Positions 44,464 through 53,153 of a DNA stretch of 64,000 nt are shown piece by piece (positions within the stretch are counted from its first letter, which is position 1; each line of letters opens with the position of its first letter). This DNA comes from Kumtagia sp963839725 (GTDB lineage: Bacteria > Pseudomonadota > Alphaproteobacteria > Rhizobiales > Rhizobiaceae). The notes under the pieces are model-generated. The model saw nothing but the letters and a program-made list of their open reading frames with translations, was not told where the DNA came from and did no database searches. The DNA lies in assembly GCA_963839725.1 (NCBI GenBank), contig CAWIWT010000046.1, positions 124,001 through 188,000 on the forward strand, given 5' to 3'. A program made the translations under genes and the position numbers.

Positions 44464-46574
44464 TTGTTCTCCAAGATCCTGATCGCCAATCGCGGCGAGA
44501 TCGCCTGCCGGGTGATCCGCACGGCGCGCAAAATGCGTGTCCGCACCGTCGCGATTTATTCCGACGCCGACGCCAAGGCGTTGCATGTCGAAATGGCCGA
44601 CGAAGCCGTTCACATAGGCGGCTCCCCGGTAGGCGAAAGCTATTTGCGCGGCGACAAGATCGCTGCGGCGGCGCTATCGACCGGCGCTGAAGCGATCCAT
44701 CCGGGCTATGGATTTCTCTCCGAGAACCCGGATTTCGTCGATCAGGTTGTTGCTGCAGGCCTCATTTTTATCGGACCGTCGGCGGCCTCGATCCGCGCCA
44801 TGGGGCTGAAGGACGCGGCCAAGGCGCTGATGGAGAGGGCAGGCGTGCCGGTCGTCCCGGGCTATCACGGCGATACGCAGGCACTGGTGCTGCTTGCCAG
44901 CGAGGCGCGCGAGATCGGCTATCCGGTGCTGATCAAGGCGCGGGCGGGCGGCGGCGGCAAGGGTATGCGTCGCGTCGACAATCCCGACGAATTCGCCGAT
45001 GCGCTCGCCGGCGCAAAGCGGGAGGCAAAGTCGGCCTTCGGCGACGACCATGTGCTGATCGAGAAATATGTCGACAAGCCGCGGCACATTGAAGTGCAGG
45101 TTTTCGGGGACAATTTCGGCAATGCCGTTCATCTCTTCGAACGCGATTGCTCGGCGCAGCGCCGCCATCAGAAGGTGATCGAGGAAGCCCCAGCCCCGGA
45201 CATGACCGAGGAACTGCGCGCTGCAATGACAGAGGCCGCGGTGAAAGCCGCCAAGGCGATCGGCTATTCCGGCGCCGGCACGATCGAGTTCATCGTCGAC
45301 GCGTCCGACGGTCTGCGCGCTGACCGCTTCTGGTTCATGGAAATGAACACCAGGCTTCAGGTCGAGCATCCGGTGACGGAAATGATCACCGGCATCGACC
45401 TGGTGGAATGGCAGTTGCGCGTGGCGGCGGGAGAAACTTGCCGAAGCAACAGGATGAAATCCGCCTAGACGGCCATGCCTTCGAGGCGCGGCTTTATGCG
45501 GAGGATGCGGCAAAAGGGTTTCTGCCGGCAACCGGCACGCTGCATCACCTGATGTTCCCGGATTCAGCCGCGGCACGAACCGAAATCCGTGTCGAGACCG
45601 GCGTGCGCGCCGGCGATATGATCTCGCCCTACTATGATCCGATGATCGCAAAGCTGGTCGTACACGGAGCGGACCGGCCAAGCGCGCTTGCAGCCTTGTC
45701 TGACGCGCTGGAAGCCACCGAGGTGGCCGGCTCCGTCACAAACCTTGCGTTTCTGGCCAGACTGGCGCGCGACGCGGATTTCAGCTCCGGCGATGTCGAT
45801 ACCGGACTGATCAGCCGCAAGCAGGAAGCACTGACATCGCTTGTGATGCCAAGCCGAGAAATCGTCGCCACGGCCCTGTTGGAAGCGAGCGGTTTGGGGC
45901 ACGAAACCAGGATACCCCCACCCCAACCCCTCCCCACAAAGGGGAGGGGAACGCACGCAGCGCCTGCAGCACCAGCCATCGCTATCGGAGTTTGCTTCGA
46001 CCGAAGCTTTAGCGAGAGCGCCGTCGTCCCCCTCCCCCTTGTGGGGAGGGGTTAGGGGTGGGGGTAATTTCACATATGACGCAGACCCTTGGACGGCGTT
46101 ACGCTGGCTATTCGCATTTTCACCCGATGACGCGGAGAACCAAGGTCCGGTTCGGACAGGAAGAGATTGTCGGCAAGGTCGGAGTCGATGGCGGCGAAGT
46201 TGAGGTGACGATTGACGGCAGCGCCGTTTATCCTGCTCTCCGCACCACGTCTTGCGGCATGGCCGGGACACGTCACGATCTTTGACGGCGCGGCCGGATA
46301 TGATTTTGTCGTTGCCGACCCGCTGGACCGGTCGGACGAGACGCAAGCTGCCGTCGGATCGATGCGCGCGCCGATGCCAGGTATGGTCAAGATTGTGCGG
46401 GCGACGGCGGGTGAGGCGGTCAAGAAGGGCCAGCCGCTCCTGGTTCTCGAAGCCATGAAGATGGAACACACGATCGCCGCTGCGCATGATGGCGAAATCG
46501 CAGAGATCGTCCCTGAGGGCGCTCAGGTGTCGGAAGGCGCGGTCCTCGTGAGATTTGTCGAAGCGGCGATCTGA
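44464..46574 (+). pseudogene. mccA: Methylcrotonyl-CoA carboxylase alpha (biotin-carrying) subunit, disrupted
   Basis: The biotin carboxylase/carrier subunit partner of MccB. It starts at TTG 44464 (FSKILIANRGEIACRV) with GAGGGAG upstream. The ATP-grasp part has YPVLIKARAGGGGKGMRRV and WFMEMNTRLQVEHPVTEM. The carrier domain at the end has the biotinyl Lys in VLEAMKMEH (about 46449-46475). Lesions: a missing A at 45434-45436, a ~154-bp inverted-repeat element inserted at 45913-46066 that adds a stop, an extra T at 46105 (DPWTALR then GYSHFHP), and an extra base at 46223-46226. Repaired and without the element it would be ~650 residues, the usual size. As it stands it cannot make a functional enzyme. 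Confidence 0.88.
45913..46066. mobile_element. Inverted-repeat (MITE-like) element inserted in mccA
   Basis: Two ~41-bp arms (45913-45953 and 46026-46066) are near-perfect inverted copies of each other, differing by a few single-base gaps. Each arm also folds into its own hairpin (CCTCCCC with GGGGAGG). The ~72-bp centre is unlike mccA. TA lies at both outer ends (TACCCCC ... GGGGGTA), which could be a target duplication or part of the repeat. It encodes no protein and would need a transposase from elsewhere. See the related copy at 51255-51389. Confidence 0.75.
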
Positions 46575-46601
46575 CGCCGCTCGACTGCTCGACCCCAAAC
46601 A

Positions 46602-46628
46602 AAACGGCCGGGCAATGCCCGGCCGTTT
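46602..46628. terminator. Bidirectional terminator between mccA and livK
   Basis: A perfect 12-bp stem (46602-46613 with 46617-46628, loop AAT), GC-rich core CGGCCGGGC, is flanked by an A-run and a T-run. It serves both convergent genes. Confidence 0.88.
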
Positions 46629-46645
46629 CATTGTTTTAGAAGTAC

Positions 46646-47764
46646 TTACTGTGCGATCGGCGCATATTTGCCGTCGTGCCACTGATTGATGTCGTACTTG
46701 GCGTCCTTGATATCGCCCTTCTCGTCGAAGGCAATCGGACCGATAACCGTGTTGATCGGCCCGCCGCTCTTCAGCGCTTCGGCCACCTTGGCCGGGTCGT
46801 CCGAACCGGCGCGCTCCACGCCCTGCGCGAAGGCTTCGATCACTGCGTAAGAGAACAGGGTGAAGCCATCCGGCACGAAGCCGCCAGCCTTGATCTTCTC
46901 CACCGCTTCCTTGGCTTCGGGGCGCGACTGCGGATCGGCGGGGAACACGAACATCGTACCCTCGCCCGCCGGACCCGCGACCGCCCAGAATTCAGGAGAA
47001 GCGATCGAGTCCGGCATGATCAGCTGGAACTTCAAGTCCTGCTCCGCAGCCTGACGCAGGATGAGGCCGGCCTCCGGGTGATAACCGCCGAAATAGACCA
47101 CATCGGCCTTGAGTTCTTTCAGCTTGGTCACCACCGCGTTGTAGTCTTTTTCACCGGCGTTGATGCCCTCATACATGATTTCCTTGAGGCCGCCCTCGTT
47201 CATCTTGGCCTTGACCATATCGGCAACGCCCTGGCCGTAAGCGCTCTTGTCATGCAGGACGACCACGTTCTTGCCGGCATATTTCTTGGCGATCCACGGG
47301 CCGATGAAAGCGCCCTGCCCGTCATCGCGGGTGTAAAGGCGCATGATCGTCGGCCAGCCACTCTTCGCCGCGGCATCTGTCAATTCCGGGTTTGACGACG
47401 CGGGGGTCATCATCAGCACGCCGGCTTCGGCATAAACGGCCGACGCCGGAATGCTCGAACCGGAACAGGCGTGGCCGTCAACGAACTTGACGCCTTCGGC
47501 GACGACTCGGTTTGCGACCGATACGGCCTGCTTGGGATCGCAGACGTCGTCCTCGATCATGATGTTGATCTTGCGGCCTTGAACCCCACCCTTTTCATTG
47601 ATCGCGGCAGCGGCAGCCTGGGCGCCCTGCTTGAACTGGTCGCCGATGTTGGCGAGCTGGCCAGTCATCGGGCCGATAACGGCGATGTTGAGGTCGTCGG
47701 CCAGAGCCGGGGCGGTAAGCACCAGGCTGAGCGCGGCCGCGCCCAGAAGTGTTGTGAGTTTCAT
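46646..47764 (-). CDS. livK: Branched-chain amino-acid ABC transporter substrate-binding protein
   Basis: A 372-residue periplasmic binding protein. The signal peptide (MKLTTLLGAAALSLVLTAPA, LADD) is followed by LNIAVIGPMTGQLANIGDQF, the LivK/LivJ opening, then GVKFVDGHACSGSSIPAS with the Cys pair region, and MMTPASSNPELT. The ATG at 47764 has GAGGAGG upstream. No permease or ATPase gene (livHMGF) is adjacent, so the rest of the importer is elsewhere. It faces the leucine-catabolism genes, which fits leucine as a ligand, but ligand identity is inference. Confidence 0.88.
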   Translation of the reverse strand: MKLTTLLGAAALSLVLTAPALADDLNIAVIGPMTGQLANIGDQFKQGAQAAAAAINEKGGVQGRKINIMIEDDVCDPKQAVSVANRVVAEGVKFVDGHACSGSSIPASAVYAEAGVLMMTPASSNPELTDAAAKSGWPTIMRLYTRDDGQGAFIGPWIAKKYAGKNVVVLHDKSAYGQGVADMVKAKMNEGGLKEIMYEGINAGEKDYNAVVTKLKELKADVVYFGGYHPEAGLILRQAAEQDLKFQLIMPDSIASPEFWAVAGPAGEGTMFVFPADPQSRPEAKEAVEKIKAGGFVPDGFTLFSYAVIEAFAQGVERAGSDDPAKVAEALKSGGPINTVIGPIAFDEKGDIKDAKYDINQWHDGKYAPIAQ

Positions 47765-47940
47765 CAGTTGTTTCCTCCTCATGCTGCTGGCGTTTGATGC
47801 AACCAGCTATGATTTCAAGGGAGATAAGGAATTGCCATGTCACGTCAATGGTGCGGCAGGGCCAACATCGCGTGGAGCATGGTCCATGGCATCGGACCAC
47901 GGGCTTCCAAAAATCGTCGAAATGGCGCTTGAAGCCCGGT

Positions 47941-47987
47941 AAAAAGGCGGACGCCGCGCCAGCCTTGTTCCGGCTGGTCGCGGCGTC
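47941..47987 (-). terminator. Probable terminator for the SEL1-like gene
   Basis: A long GC-rich hairpin (about 47950-47964 with 47971-47987, one bulge) is followed on the minus strand by CCTTTTTACC. It lies about 115 bp past the stop of the small SEL1-like gene and upstream of livK, which it would insulate. The remaining spacer 47765-48101 holds no gene. Confidence 0.65.
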
Positions 47988-48101
47988 GTGGATAGTACGT
48001 CCCCCGCCTATCCTGCCCCCCGTTGTGCCACGCGGCTTATGCCGTCTTTGGCGGCCACGGGGGCGTTGGAGCGCTGTTTCCCCGTGGTAGAAAACTTCTG
48101 C

Positions 48102-48368
48102 TTAGTGCATCGTCATCCATTCGCGCGCTTGGCGAAGCGCCGCAGCGATTTCCAGCTTCGACATGGTGGCCGAAAGTTCAGAGCGGAGTTCCGCGGCGCG
48201 GGCCGACCCCTTGATCGCCGCGATATTGAACCATTTGTGCGCGGCGACGGCATCGATCTCGCAGTCGCGGCCGGTCGCATACATCAGGCCGAGTTCGCAC
48301 AGGACATCAGCCTGTGCCGTGGTGCCGGTTGTGCCGAGATCGGCATCATATATTTCAAAGCGTGCCAT
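48102..48368 (-). CDS. SEL1-repeat-like small protein
   Basis: An 88-residue all-helical protein, MARFEIYDADLGTTGTTAQA at the start, then DVLCELGLMYATGRDCEIDA and VAAHKWFNIAAIKGSARAAE, one and a half SEL1-like (TPR-related) repeats. These serve as protein-interaction modules. Compact members of this type are widespread in Rhizobiales; the partner is unknown. The 407-bp spacer to the divergent DUF2147 gene (48369-48775) shows nothing I can identify beyond promoter space. Confidence 0.8.
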   Translation of the reverse strand: MARFEIYDADLGTTGTTAQADVLCELGLMYATGRDCEIDAVAAHKWFNIAAIKGSARAAELRSELSATMSKLEIAAALRQAREWMTMH

Positions 48369-48775
48369 TGTCCCTGTCCCTTTCCCGAGAGCCCGGCCTG
48401 TCCGCCGCTTCGCTGCTCCTGCTGTGGTTCGAAGGATGCCCCGAAGGCTTAAAACCGGCGTTAAGCGGCGTCCTTAACCGTCGGCAAACGAAACCAAAAC
48501 AACTGGTAAACCTCGGAATTTGTTAAGGATCGAAAGCCTTGCGGGAACAGGAGTTAACCTGAAATTACCCAAGAAATTGCGCGAGCGGCGTGAACTCTTC
48601 CTTCACCACAAATTTCGGTTGCTTCGATAATCCTGCGGCGCTTTCCACGGACTACATGGGCAAAACAATGGCTCGGGGTGACGCAACGAGACCTGCTTTC
48701 GCTCAATCGCGCCTTCCGCTAGCTTACATTTCCACGAAATACCGGGCGAAGATCCGACCATTCAGGGAGGAATAA

Positions 48776-49120
48776 ATGTTTCGCAGATCGACCATGATTG
48801 CGGTGGCGCTGCTTTTTTCCGCGGGCGCGGCCTATGCCGATCCCATCGAAGGCAACTGGCTCACGCAGAGCGGCGAAACGGCCGCGATCGGCGATTGCGG
48901 CGGCGGCTTCTGCATCACGTTGCTGACCGGCAAATACAAGGGCAAGGGGATCGGCAAGATTTCGGCGCAGGGCGACGGCAAATATTCCGGTTCGATCACC
49001 GACCCGGCAACCGACAAAACCTACAACGGCAGGGCTTCGATTTCAGGCAGCAGCATGAAAATGAAGGGCTGCGTTCTTGGCGGCTTGCTTTGCAAGAGCC
49101 AGAACTGGACGAAGATGTAG
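48776..49120 (+). CDS. DUF2147-family secreted protein
   Basis: A 114-residue protein with a signal peptide (MFRRSTMIAVALLFSAGAAY, ADP). The DUF2147 pattern follows: PIEGNWLTQSGETAAIGDCG opening with two Cys, then GKYSGSITDPATDKTYNGRA and MKMKGCVLGGLLCKSQNW with two more Cys. The fold is a lipocalin-like barrel. Function is unknown. AGGGAGGAA immediately precedes the ATG. Confidence 0.9.
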   Translation: MFRRSTMIAVALLFSAGAAYADPIEGNWLTQSGETAAIGDCGGGFCITLLTGKYKGKGIGKISAQGDGKYSGSITDPATDKTYNGRASISGSSMKMKGCVLGGLLCKSQNWTKM

Positions 49121-49124
49121 CTCG

Positions 49125-49225
49125 TAGGGCAGTAGGCAGTCAGGGCGACGGTCGGACAGCCATCTCTGCCGCAATCTGCTTTTTTCAGCTCTGATGCCTT
49201 GTTCCTATCTACTGCCTACTGCCTA
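49125..49225. repeat. Short inverted repeat (CAGTAGGCAGT type)
   Basis: TAGGGCAGTAGGCAGT (49125-49140) and its near inverse ACTGCCTACTGCCTA (49211-49225) bracket ~70 bp starting 4 bp after the DUF2147 stop. Each arm contains a 7-bp direct duplication (GCAGTAG). It may be a small dispersed repeat rather than a terminator, as the loop is too long. Confidence 0.45.
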
Positions 49226-49379
49226 TTCCCTTATTGCGAGCGTCCGCCTGAAACCCGGGACGGTCACGGCGACACAAGCGTTGGACAAACCTGAACCTAA
49301 AATGAATACATGCCTCAGAACGGGTTCAGTCGGGCACGGGCATAGTCAGCCTTACAAACGAACCCGAAAGCCAAAGACC

Positions 49380-49574
49380 ATGTTTCGCCTCGCTGCCAAG
49401 TCCCTCAAGATTGTTCCGCCGATGATCCGCGCCGCAGTCTTCGGCGCCGTGCTAGTTGCTCCGGTGCTTGCGGTTCCGGTAATGGGTAGCGACCGCGGCC
49501 TGCAGATCGAGGCTCCCGGCATGAAGAAGACCGGCGCCGGCTTTGTCCTTCTCATGAGCTTGCAGCGCAACTAA
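49380..49574 (+). CDS. Small hypothetical membrane protein
   Basis: A possible 64-residue protein (MFRLAAKSLKIVPPMIRAAV ...) with one hydrophobic helix (AVFGAVLVAPVLAVPVMG) and a polar C-terminus. The ribosome-binding site is weak and I know no family. Codon use (GC-rich third positions) is compatible with coding. In-frame upstream codons from 49194 do not look coding. It lies 83 bp before amn. Confidence 0.35.
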   Translation: MFRLAAKSLKIVPPMIRAAVFGAVLVAPVLAVPVMGSDRGLQIEAPGMKKTGAGFVLLMSLQRN

Positions 49575-49656
49575 CAACTTACCTTTCCTTAGGGAGAATT
49601 GTCGCGGTCAGGGTCTCCCCCCTCCCGGATGTCATATTCGATCTCTATAATGGGTC

Positions 49657-51159
49657 ATGGAAAAGCGAATCTATCCCGAACCAGCCCTCACGATCATTTC
49701 ACCCGAGCCTTTTGCGCGCCGTACATTCACCGACGCCGGCGAAGCCGTCGATGCGCTCAAGCAACTCTACGCCCGCAATACCGAGTTCCTCCGCGCATCC
49801 TTTGCGACAATGGCCCGCGATGGCGATGTCAAGAATTGCTACCGCGCGTACTATCCGGAAGTCGGCGTCACCACGACATCCTATTCGCAGGTCGATTCCC
49901 GCCAGGCCTACGGCCACCTCTCCGCGCCGGGCCGTTTCACGACGACAATCACCCGACCCGATCTGTTCGAGACCTATCTGATCGAGCAGTTGCAGTTGCT
50001 CATCCGCAATCACGGCGTGCCGGTCGTGGTTTCGGAGTCTGACACGCCGATCCCGCTGCACTTCGCCTTCCTCGAAGGCACGCATGTGGACGGCTCGGTG
50101 GCCGCGCGGTTTAAGCGTCCTATCCGCGATTTCTTCGACGTTCCGGACCTCGACGGCACGGATGACCTGATCGCCAACGGCACCTATGAATCGGTCCCTG
50201 GCGAGCCTCGCCCACTGGCGCCATTCACCGCCCAGCGCATCGACTATTCGCTGCATCGGCTGCCGCACTACACGGCGACATCACCCGATTATTTCCAGAA
50301 TTTCGTGCTGTTCACCAACTATCAGTTCTACATAGACGAGTTCTGCGTCTATGCCCGGGAGCTGATGGCGAACGGCGGAGGCGGCTACACAGCCTTTGTT
50401 GAACCCGGCAATCTCGTGACGCCGGCCGGCGAAGGCGGTCCCGTGTCCGGCACGACGCCCGCGCGCGCCCCGCAAATGCCAGCCTATCATCTGGTGAAGC
50501 CCGGGCACGGCGGGATCACCATGGTGAACATCGGCGTCGGCCCGTCCAATGCCAAGACGATAACCGACCACGTGGCGGTGCTGAGACCGCATGCCTGGCT
50601 CATGCTCGGCCACTGCGCTGGGCTGCGCAACACGCAGGAATTGGGCGACTATGTTCTCGCCCACGCCTATGTGCGCGAGGACCACGTTCTGGACGCCGAC
50701 TTGCCGGTCTGGGTGCCAATCCCGGCGCTGGCGGAGATCCAGGTGGCGCTGCAGGAAGCCGTCGCCGAGGTTACCGGCTTTGAGGGCTATGATCTGAAGC
50801 GCATCATGCGCACGGGTACGGTCGCCACCATCGACAATCGCAATTGGGAACTGCGCGAGCAGCGCGGACCGGTGCAGCGGCTATCACAGTCGCGGGCGAT
50901 CGCGCTCGATATGGAGTCAGCAACGATCGCCGCTAACGGCTTCCGCTTCAGGGTGCCGTACGGCACGCTGCTCTGCGTTTCCGACAAGCCGCTGCATGGC
51001 GAATTGAAGCTGCCGGGCATGGCGAGCAAGTTCTACAAGAAGCAGGTGGCGCAACACCTGTCGATCGGCATCCGCGCCATGGAGCGCCTTGCCAAGATGC
51101 CGCTCGACCGGCTGCACTCCCGCAAGCTGCGCAGTTTTCTCGAGACACCGTTTCAGTAA
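49657..51159 (+). CDS. amn: AMP nucleosidase
   Basis: Amn splits AMP into adenine and ribose 5-phosphate and helps set the cell's AMP level. The 500-residue protein has the N-terminal regulatory domain (SYSQVDSRQAYGHLSAPGRF) and a C-terminal nucleoside-phosphorylase-like domain (GGITMVNIGVGPSNAKTITD, LGHCAGLRNTQELGDYVLAH, and the catalytic-region ALDMESATIAANGFRFRVPY). It is complete and monocistronic. Confidence 0.95.
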   Translation: MEKRIYPEPALTIISPEPFARRTFTDAGEAVDALKQLYARNTEFLRASFATMARDGDVKNCYRAYYPEVGVTTTSYSQVDSRQAYGHLSAPGRFTTTITRPDLFETYLIEQLQLLIRNHGVPVVVSESDTPIPLHFAFLEGTHVDGSVAARFKRPIRDFFDVPDLDGTDDLIANGTYESVPGEPRPLAPFTAQRIDYSLHRLPHYTATSPDYFQNFVLFTNYQFYIDEFCVYARELMANGGGGYTAFVEPGNLVTPAGEGGPVSGTTPARAPQMPAYHLVKPGHGGITMVNIGVGPSNAKTITDHVAVLRPHAWLMLGHCAGLRNTQELGDYVLAHAYVREDHVLDADLPVWVPIPALAEIQVALQEAVAEVTGFEGYDLKRIMRTGTVATIDNRNWELREQRGPVQRLSQSRAIALDMESATIAANGFRFRVPYGTLLCVSDKPLHGELKLPGMASKFYKKQVAQHLSIGIRAMERLAKMPLDRLHSRKLRSFLETPFQ

Positions 51160-51254
51160 GGGCTGTTGGCCGCCGACTAAGCGCGCCGCATCCTACAAGA
51201 ACGAGGCAAAGCGGCGCCCAATTTTAACGGCTGGTGCCGCGCCTCACCAGCCTA

Positions 51255-51389
51255 CCGGCTTCCTCTCCCCGTAAGAACGGGGAGAGGAGCGCTCTCGTCT
51301 CAGCTTCCGCCAATCTCCTACCTTTGCAGAATGATCCGCGGCATTGGAGCTGTTCGCCTCTCCCCGTTCGTACGGGGAGAGGAAGCCGG
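51255..51389. mobile_element. Inverted-repeat (MITE-like) element downstream of amn
   Basis: The 33-bp arms 51255-51287 and 51357-51389 are inverted copies with one mismatch. Each arm is itself a hairpin (CTCTCCCCGT with ACGGGGAGAG). The outer flanks continue with weaker symmetry to about 51228 and 51420. The ~69-bp centre has GCGCTCTCG and AGCTTC in the same order as the inverted centre of the mccA element, so the two look related. It encodes no protein. The remaining spacer 51160-51455 is otherwise empty. Confidence 0.7.
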
Positions 51390-51455
51390 CAGGCAGGTAA
51401 GAGGCGGCGCGGACGTTTCGGTAGTTTGCGGTGATGCCGATCGAGCGCGATGCTC

Positions 51456-52040
51456 TTAATCACCGTTCACCAGCGCCAGAATCAGCCGATGAACATTGCC
51501 GCCATTGCTTTGTTCGACGCTGTCGAAGGCGCGGCTGCGCTCCTTATAGGTTAGCGCGATCTTCTCGACCCGGTCGAGCACGTCGCGCTTGGCCTTCCTG
51601 CATGACGGATCGTCTGAAACGTACGCTCCGGCGATGGCCGTTTCGGCTTGCGCGATCATTTCGCGGATCATTCTGCCGTGCTCTTCCTCATGCTTGCGGA
51701 CCCCGGCGATGAAGGCGTCCCACCGCTTGCGCAGCACAGGCGCGAGCTTTCCTGAGGGCATTGGCAGCGTATAGGTGATGGTGACGACCGGCCGCGCGCG
51801 CAGCAGGCGGCATCCGCCACCTTCCTCATTGAACTTCTTGAACCACTGCATCGCATAGCTGGTGTGGGCGATGGCGTTGCCTCGGCCGTTTCGGCCGATC
51901 GACTCATAGAGTTCGAGGCCGGTCGAGCCGGACACGGCAAAATGCTTTTCCTTGATCGTGAACGCCGCGTCGGCTTGACCGACGGCGGTCGTTGCCAGAA
52001 AAAGGCAGGTAGCGGCTATTGCCTGCACGCTGAATTTCAT
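51456..52040 (-). CDS. DUF922 secreted putative zinc protease (copy 1)
   Basis: A 194-residue protein with a signal peptide (MKFSVQAIAATCLFLATTAV, cut near QADA). The DUF922 domain includes the zinc-protease motif H-E-E-E-H in GVRKHEEEHGRMI (about residue 125) and the preceding PVVTITYTLPMP strand. DUF922 proteins are predicted secreted Zn-dependent proteases. In-frame starts at 52046 and 52067 are also possible. A paralogue lies at 53154-53768 on the same strand. Confidence 0.82.
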   Translation of the reverse strand: MKFSVQAIAATCLFLATTAVGQADAAFTIKEKHFAVSGSTGLELYESIGRNGRGNAIAHTSYAMQWFKKFNEEGGGCRLLRARPVVTITYTLPMPSGKLAPVLRKRWDAFIAGVRKHEEEHGRMIREMIAQAETAIAGAYVSDDPSCRKAKRDVLDRVEKIALTYKERSRAFDSVEQSNGGNVHRLILALVNGD

Positions 52041-52132
52041 TCGCATCACCCGAACAAGTTCGACCATGGGGTTACTTAGCCAATCGAAGGCCCGTCCATC
52101 AATGGGCCGCATTTGTTTGGCGAACAGCGCAT

Positions 52133-53146
52133 ATGACACTTGGCTCGCGTCCTCTTCGAACATCTGTGCTTTTCGCAGCCTTTGCGGCGGCTGCTGCCCT
52201 CACTTTGGGATTCTTCGGCGACCTGCATCCGGCGGCGGACTCCTTCGCGCATTTCAGGGTGCATCTCGGAGTCGCGCTCGGTCTGGTGGCGCTGGTGCTG
52301 ATGGCGATCCGTTATGTCAAATCAGGCGTGGCAGTGCTGCTGACATCGCTACTGGCAATCGCCACGGCATCCGGATCCGTACCTGTGCTCGGGATGACCT
52401 ATGGCGCGCTTCACCCAAAAGACCCGAAGCTGACGACATATTCGCTTCTCCACCTCAACATTCTCTATAACAATCAGAACCCTGAACTCGTGCTGTCACT
52501 TGTCGGGCGGCTCAATCCGGACGTGATTGCGCTGAACGAGGTCTCGCCGATGTGGGTCGAAAGGCTTGCGCTCATTAAAGCGACCTATCAATTCCAGATT
52601 ATCTGCCCGGCCGAGCGTAGCCGATCCGGCGTCGTCGCGATTGTCTCGCGGCGGCCGTTTGTCGAGGGCACGGTGCCATTCTGCGACAGGGCCGGCGCCC
52701 TCGCCATTGCCCAGATAAGCTTCGGCGGTCAGATCGCGGATATTGCGGCGCTGCATCTCAACTGGCCCTGGCCCTTTGACCAGTCTCTGGAAATTGGCGA
52801 GCTCTCACCTTTCCTTGCGCAGCTGGGCGATACGGCGATCCTCACCGGAGACCTCAACGCTGCGCCGTGGAGTGTTTCGGCAAGGCGAGTGGGTGAGGCT
52901 GGCGGGCTGGCCCTCATGCCGTCGCCGGGCTCCACGTGGCTGCCAAAACATCTTCCGGCTTCTTTCTTCTTCGCCGGCTTGCCGATCGATCAGGTTTTCG
53001 CGAAAGGCAACATCTTCGTTCAATCAGTCAATACCCTTGCGCCGGTCGGGTCGGATCATCTTCCCGTGCTGGTGACGTTTTCCATCAAGCCAGGTCCTGT
53101 TGAGGAAGAAAAGCCCTCGACGGACGTGGCCGGTCTTTCGCCGTAG
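52133..53146 (+). CDS. Membrane-anchored endonuclease/exonuclease/phosphatase (EEP) protein
   Basis: 337 residues. Three hydrophobic segments in the first ~95 residues (including VHLGVALGLVALVLMAIRYV) precede an EEP catalytic domain (about residues 104-325). That domain has LLHLNILYNN (Asn), VIALNEVSP (metal Glu), AILTGDLNAAPWS (Asp-x-Asn) and VGSDHLPVLV (Ser-Asp-His). The catalytic residues are complete. Such proteins act on nucleic acids or phospholipids; the topology puts the domain in the periplasm. It lies between two DUF922 genes that read toward and away from it. Confidence 0.85.
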   Translation: MTLGSRPLRTSVLFAAFAAAAALTLGFFGDLHPAADSFAHFRVHLGVALGLVALVLMAIRYVKSGVAVLLTSLLAIATASGSVPVLGMTYGALHPKDPKLTTYSLLHLNILYNNQNPELVLSLVGRLNPDVIALNEVSPMWVERLALIKATYQFQIICPAERSRSGVVAIVSRRPFVEGTVPFCDRAGALAIAQISFGGQIADIAALHLNWPWPFDQSLEIGELSPFLAQLGDTAILTGDLNAAPWSVSARRVGEAGGLALMPSPGSTWLPKHLPASFFFAGLPIDQVFAKGNIFVQSVNTLAPVGSDHLPVLVTFSIKPGPVEEEKPSTDVAGLSP

Positions 53147-53153
53147 CTGACAA

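Noticed and set aside
45564..46682. A 372-codon minus-strand frame opposite mccA
   Set aside because: It spans the inserted repeat and the bidirectional terminator and encodes no recognisable protein.
48590..48775. A 61-codon frame ending exactly at the DUF2147 ribosome-binding site
   Set aside because: No ribosome-binding site, no hydrophobic or domain pattern, and it overlaps the probable promoter region.
51255..51389. The hairpins after amn as simple terminators
   Set aside because: There is no T-run after either hairpin and the two hairpins are inverted copies of each other, which fits a repeat element better.
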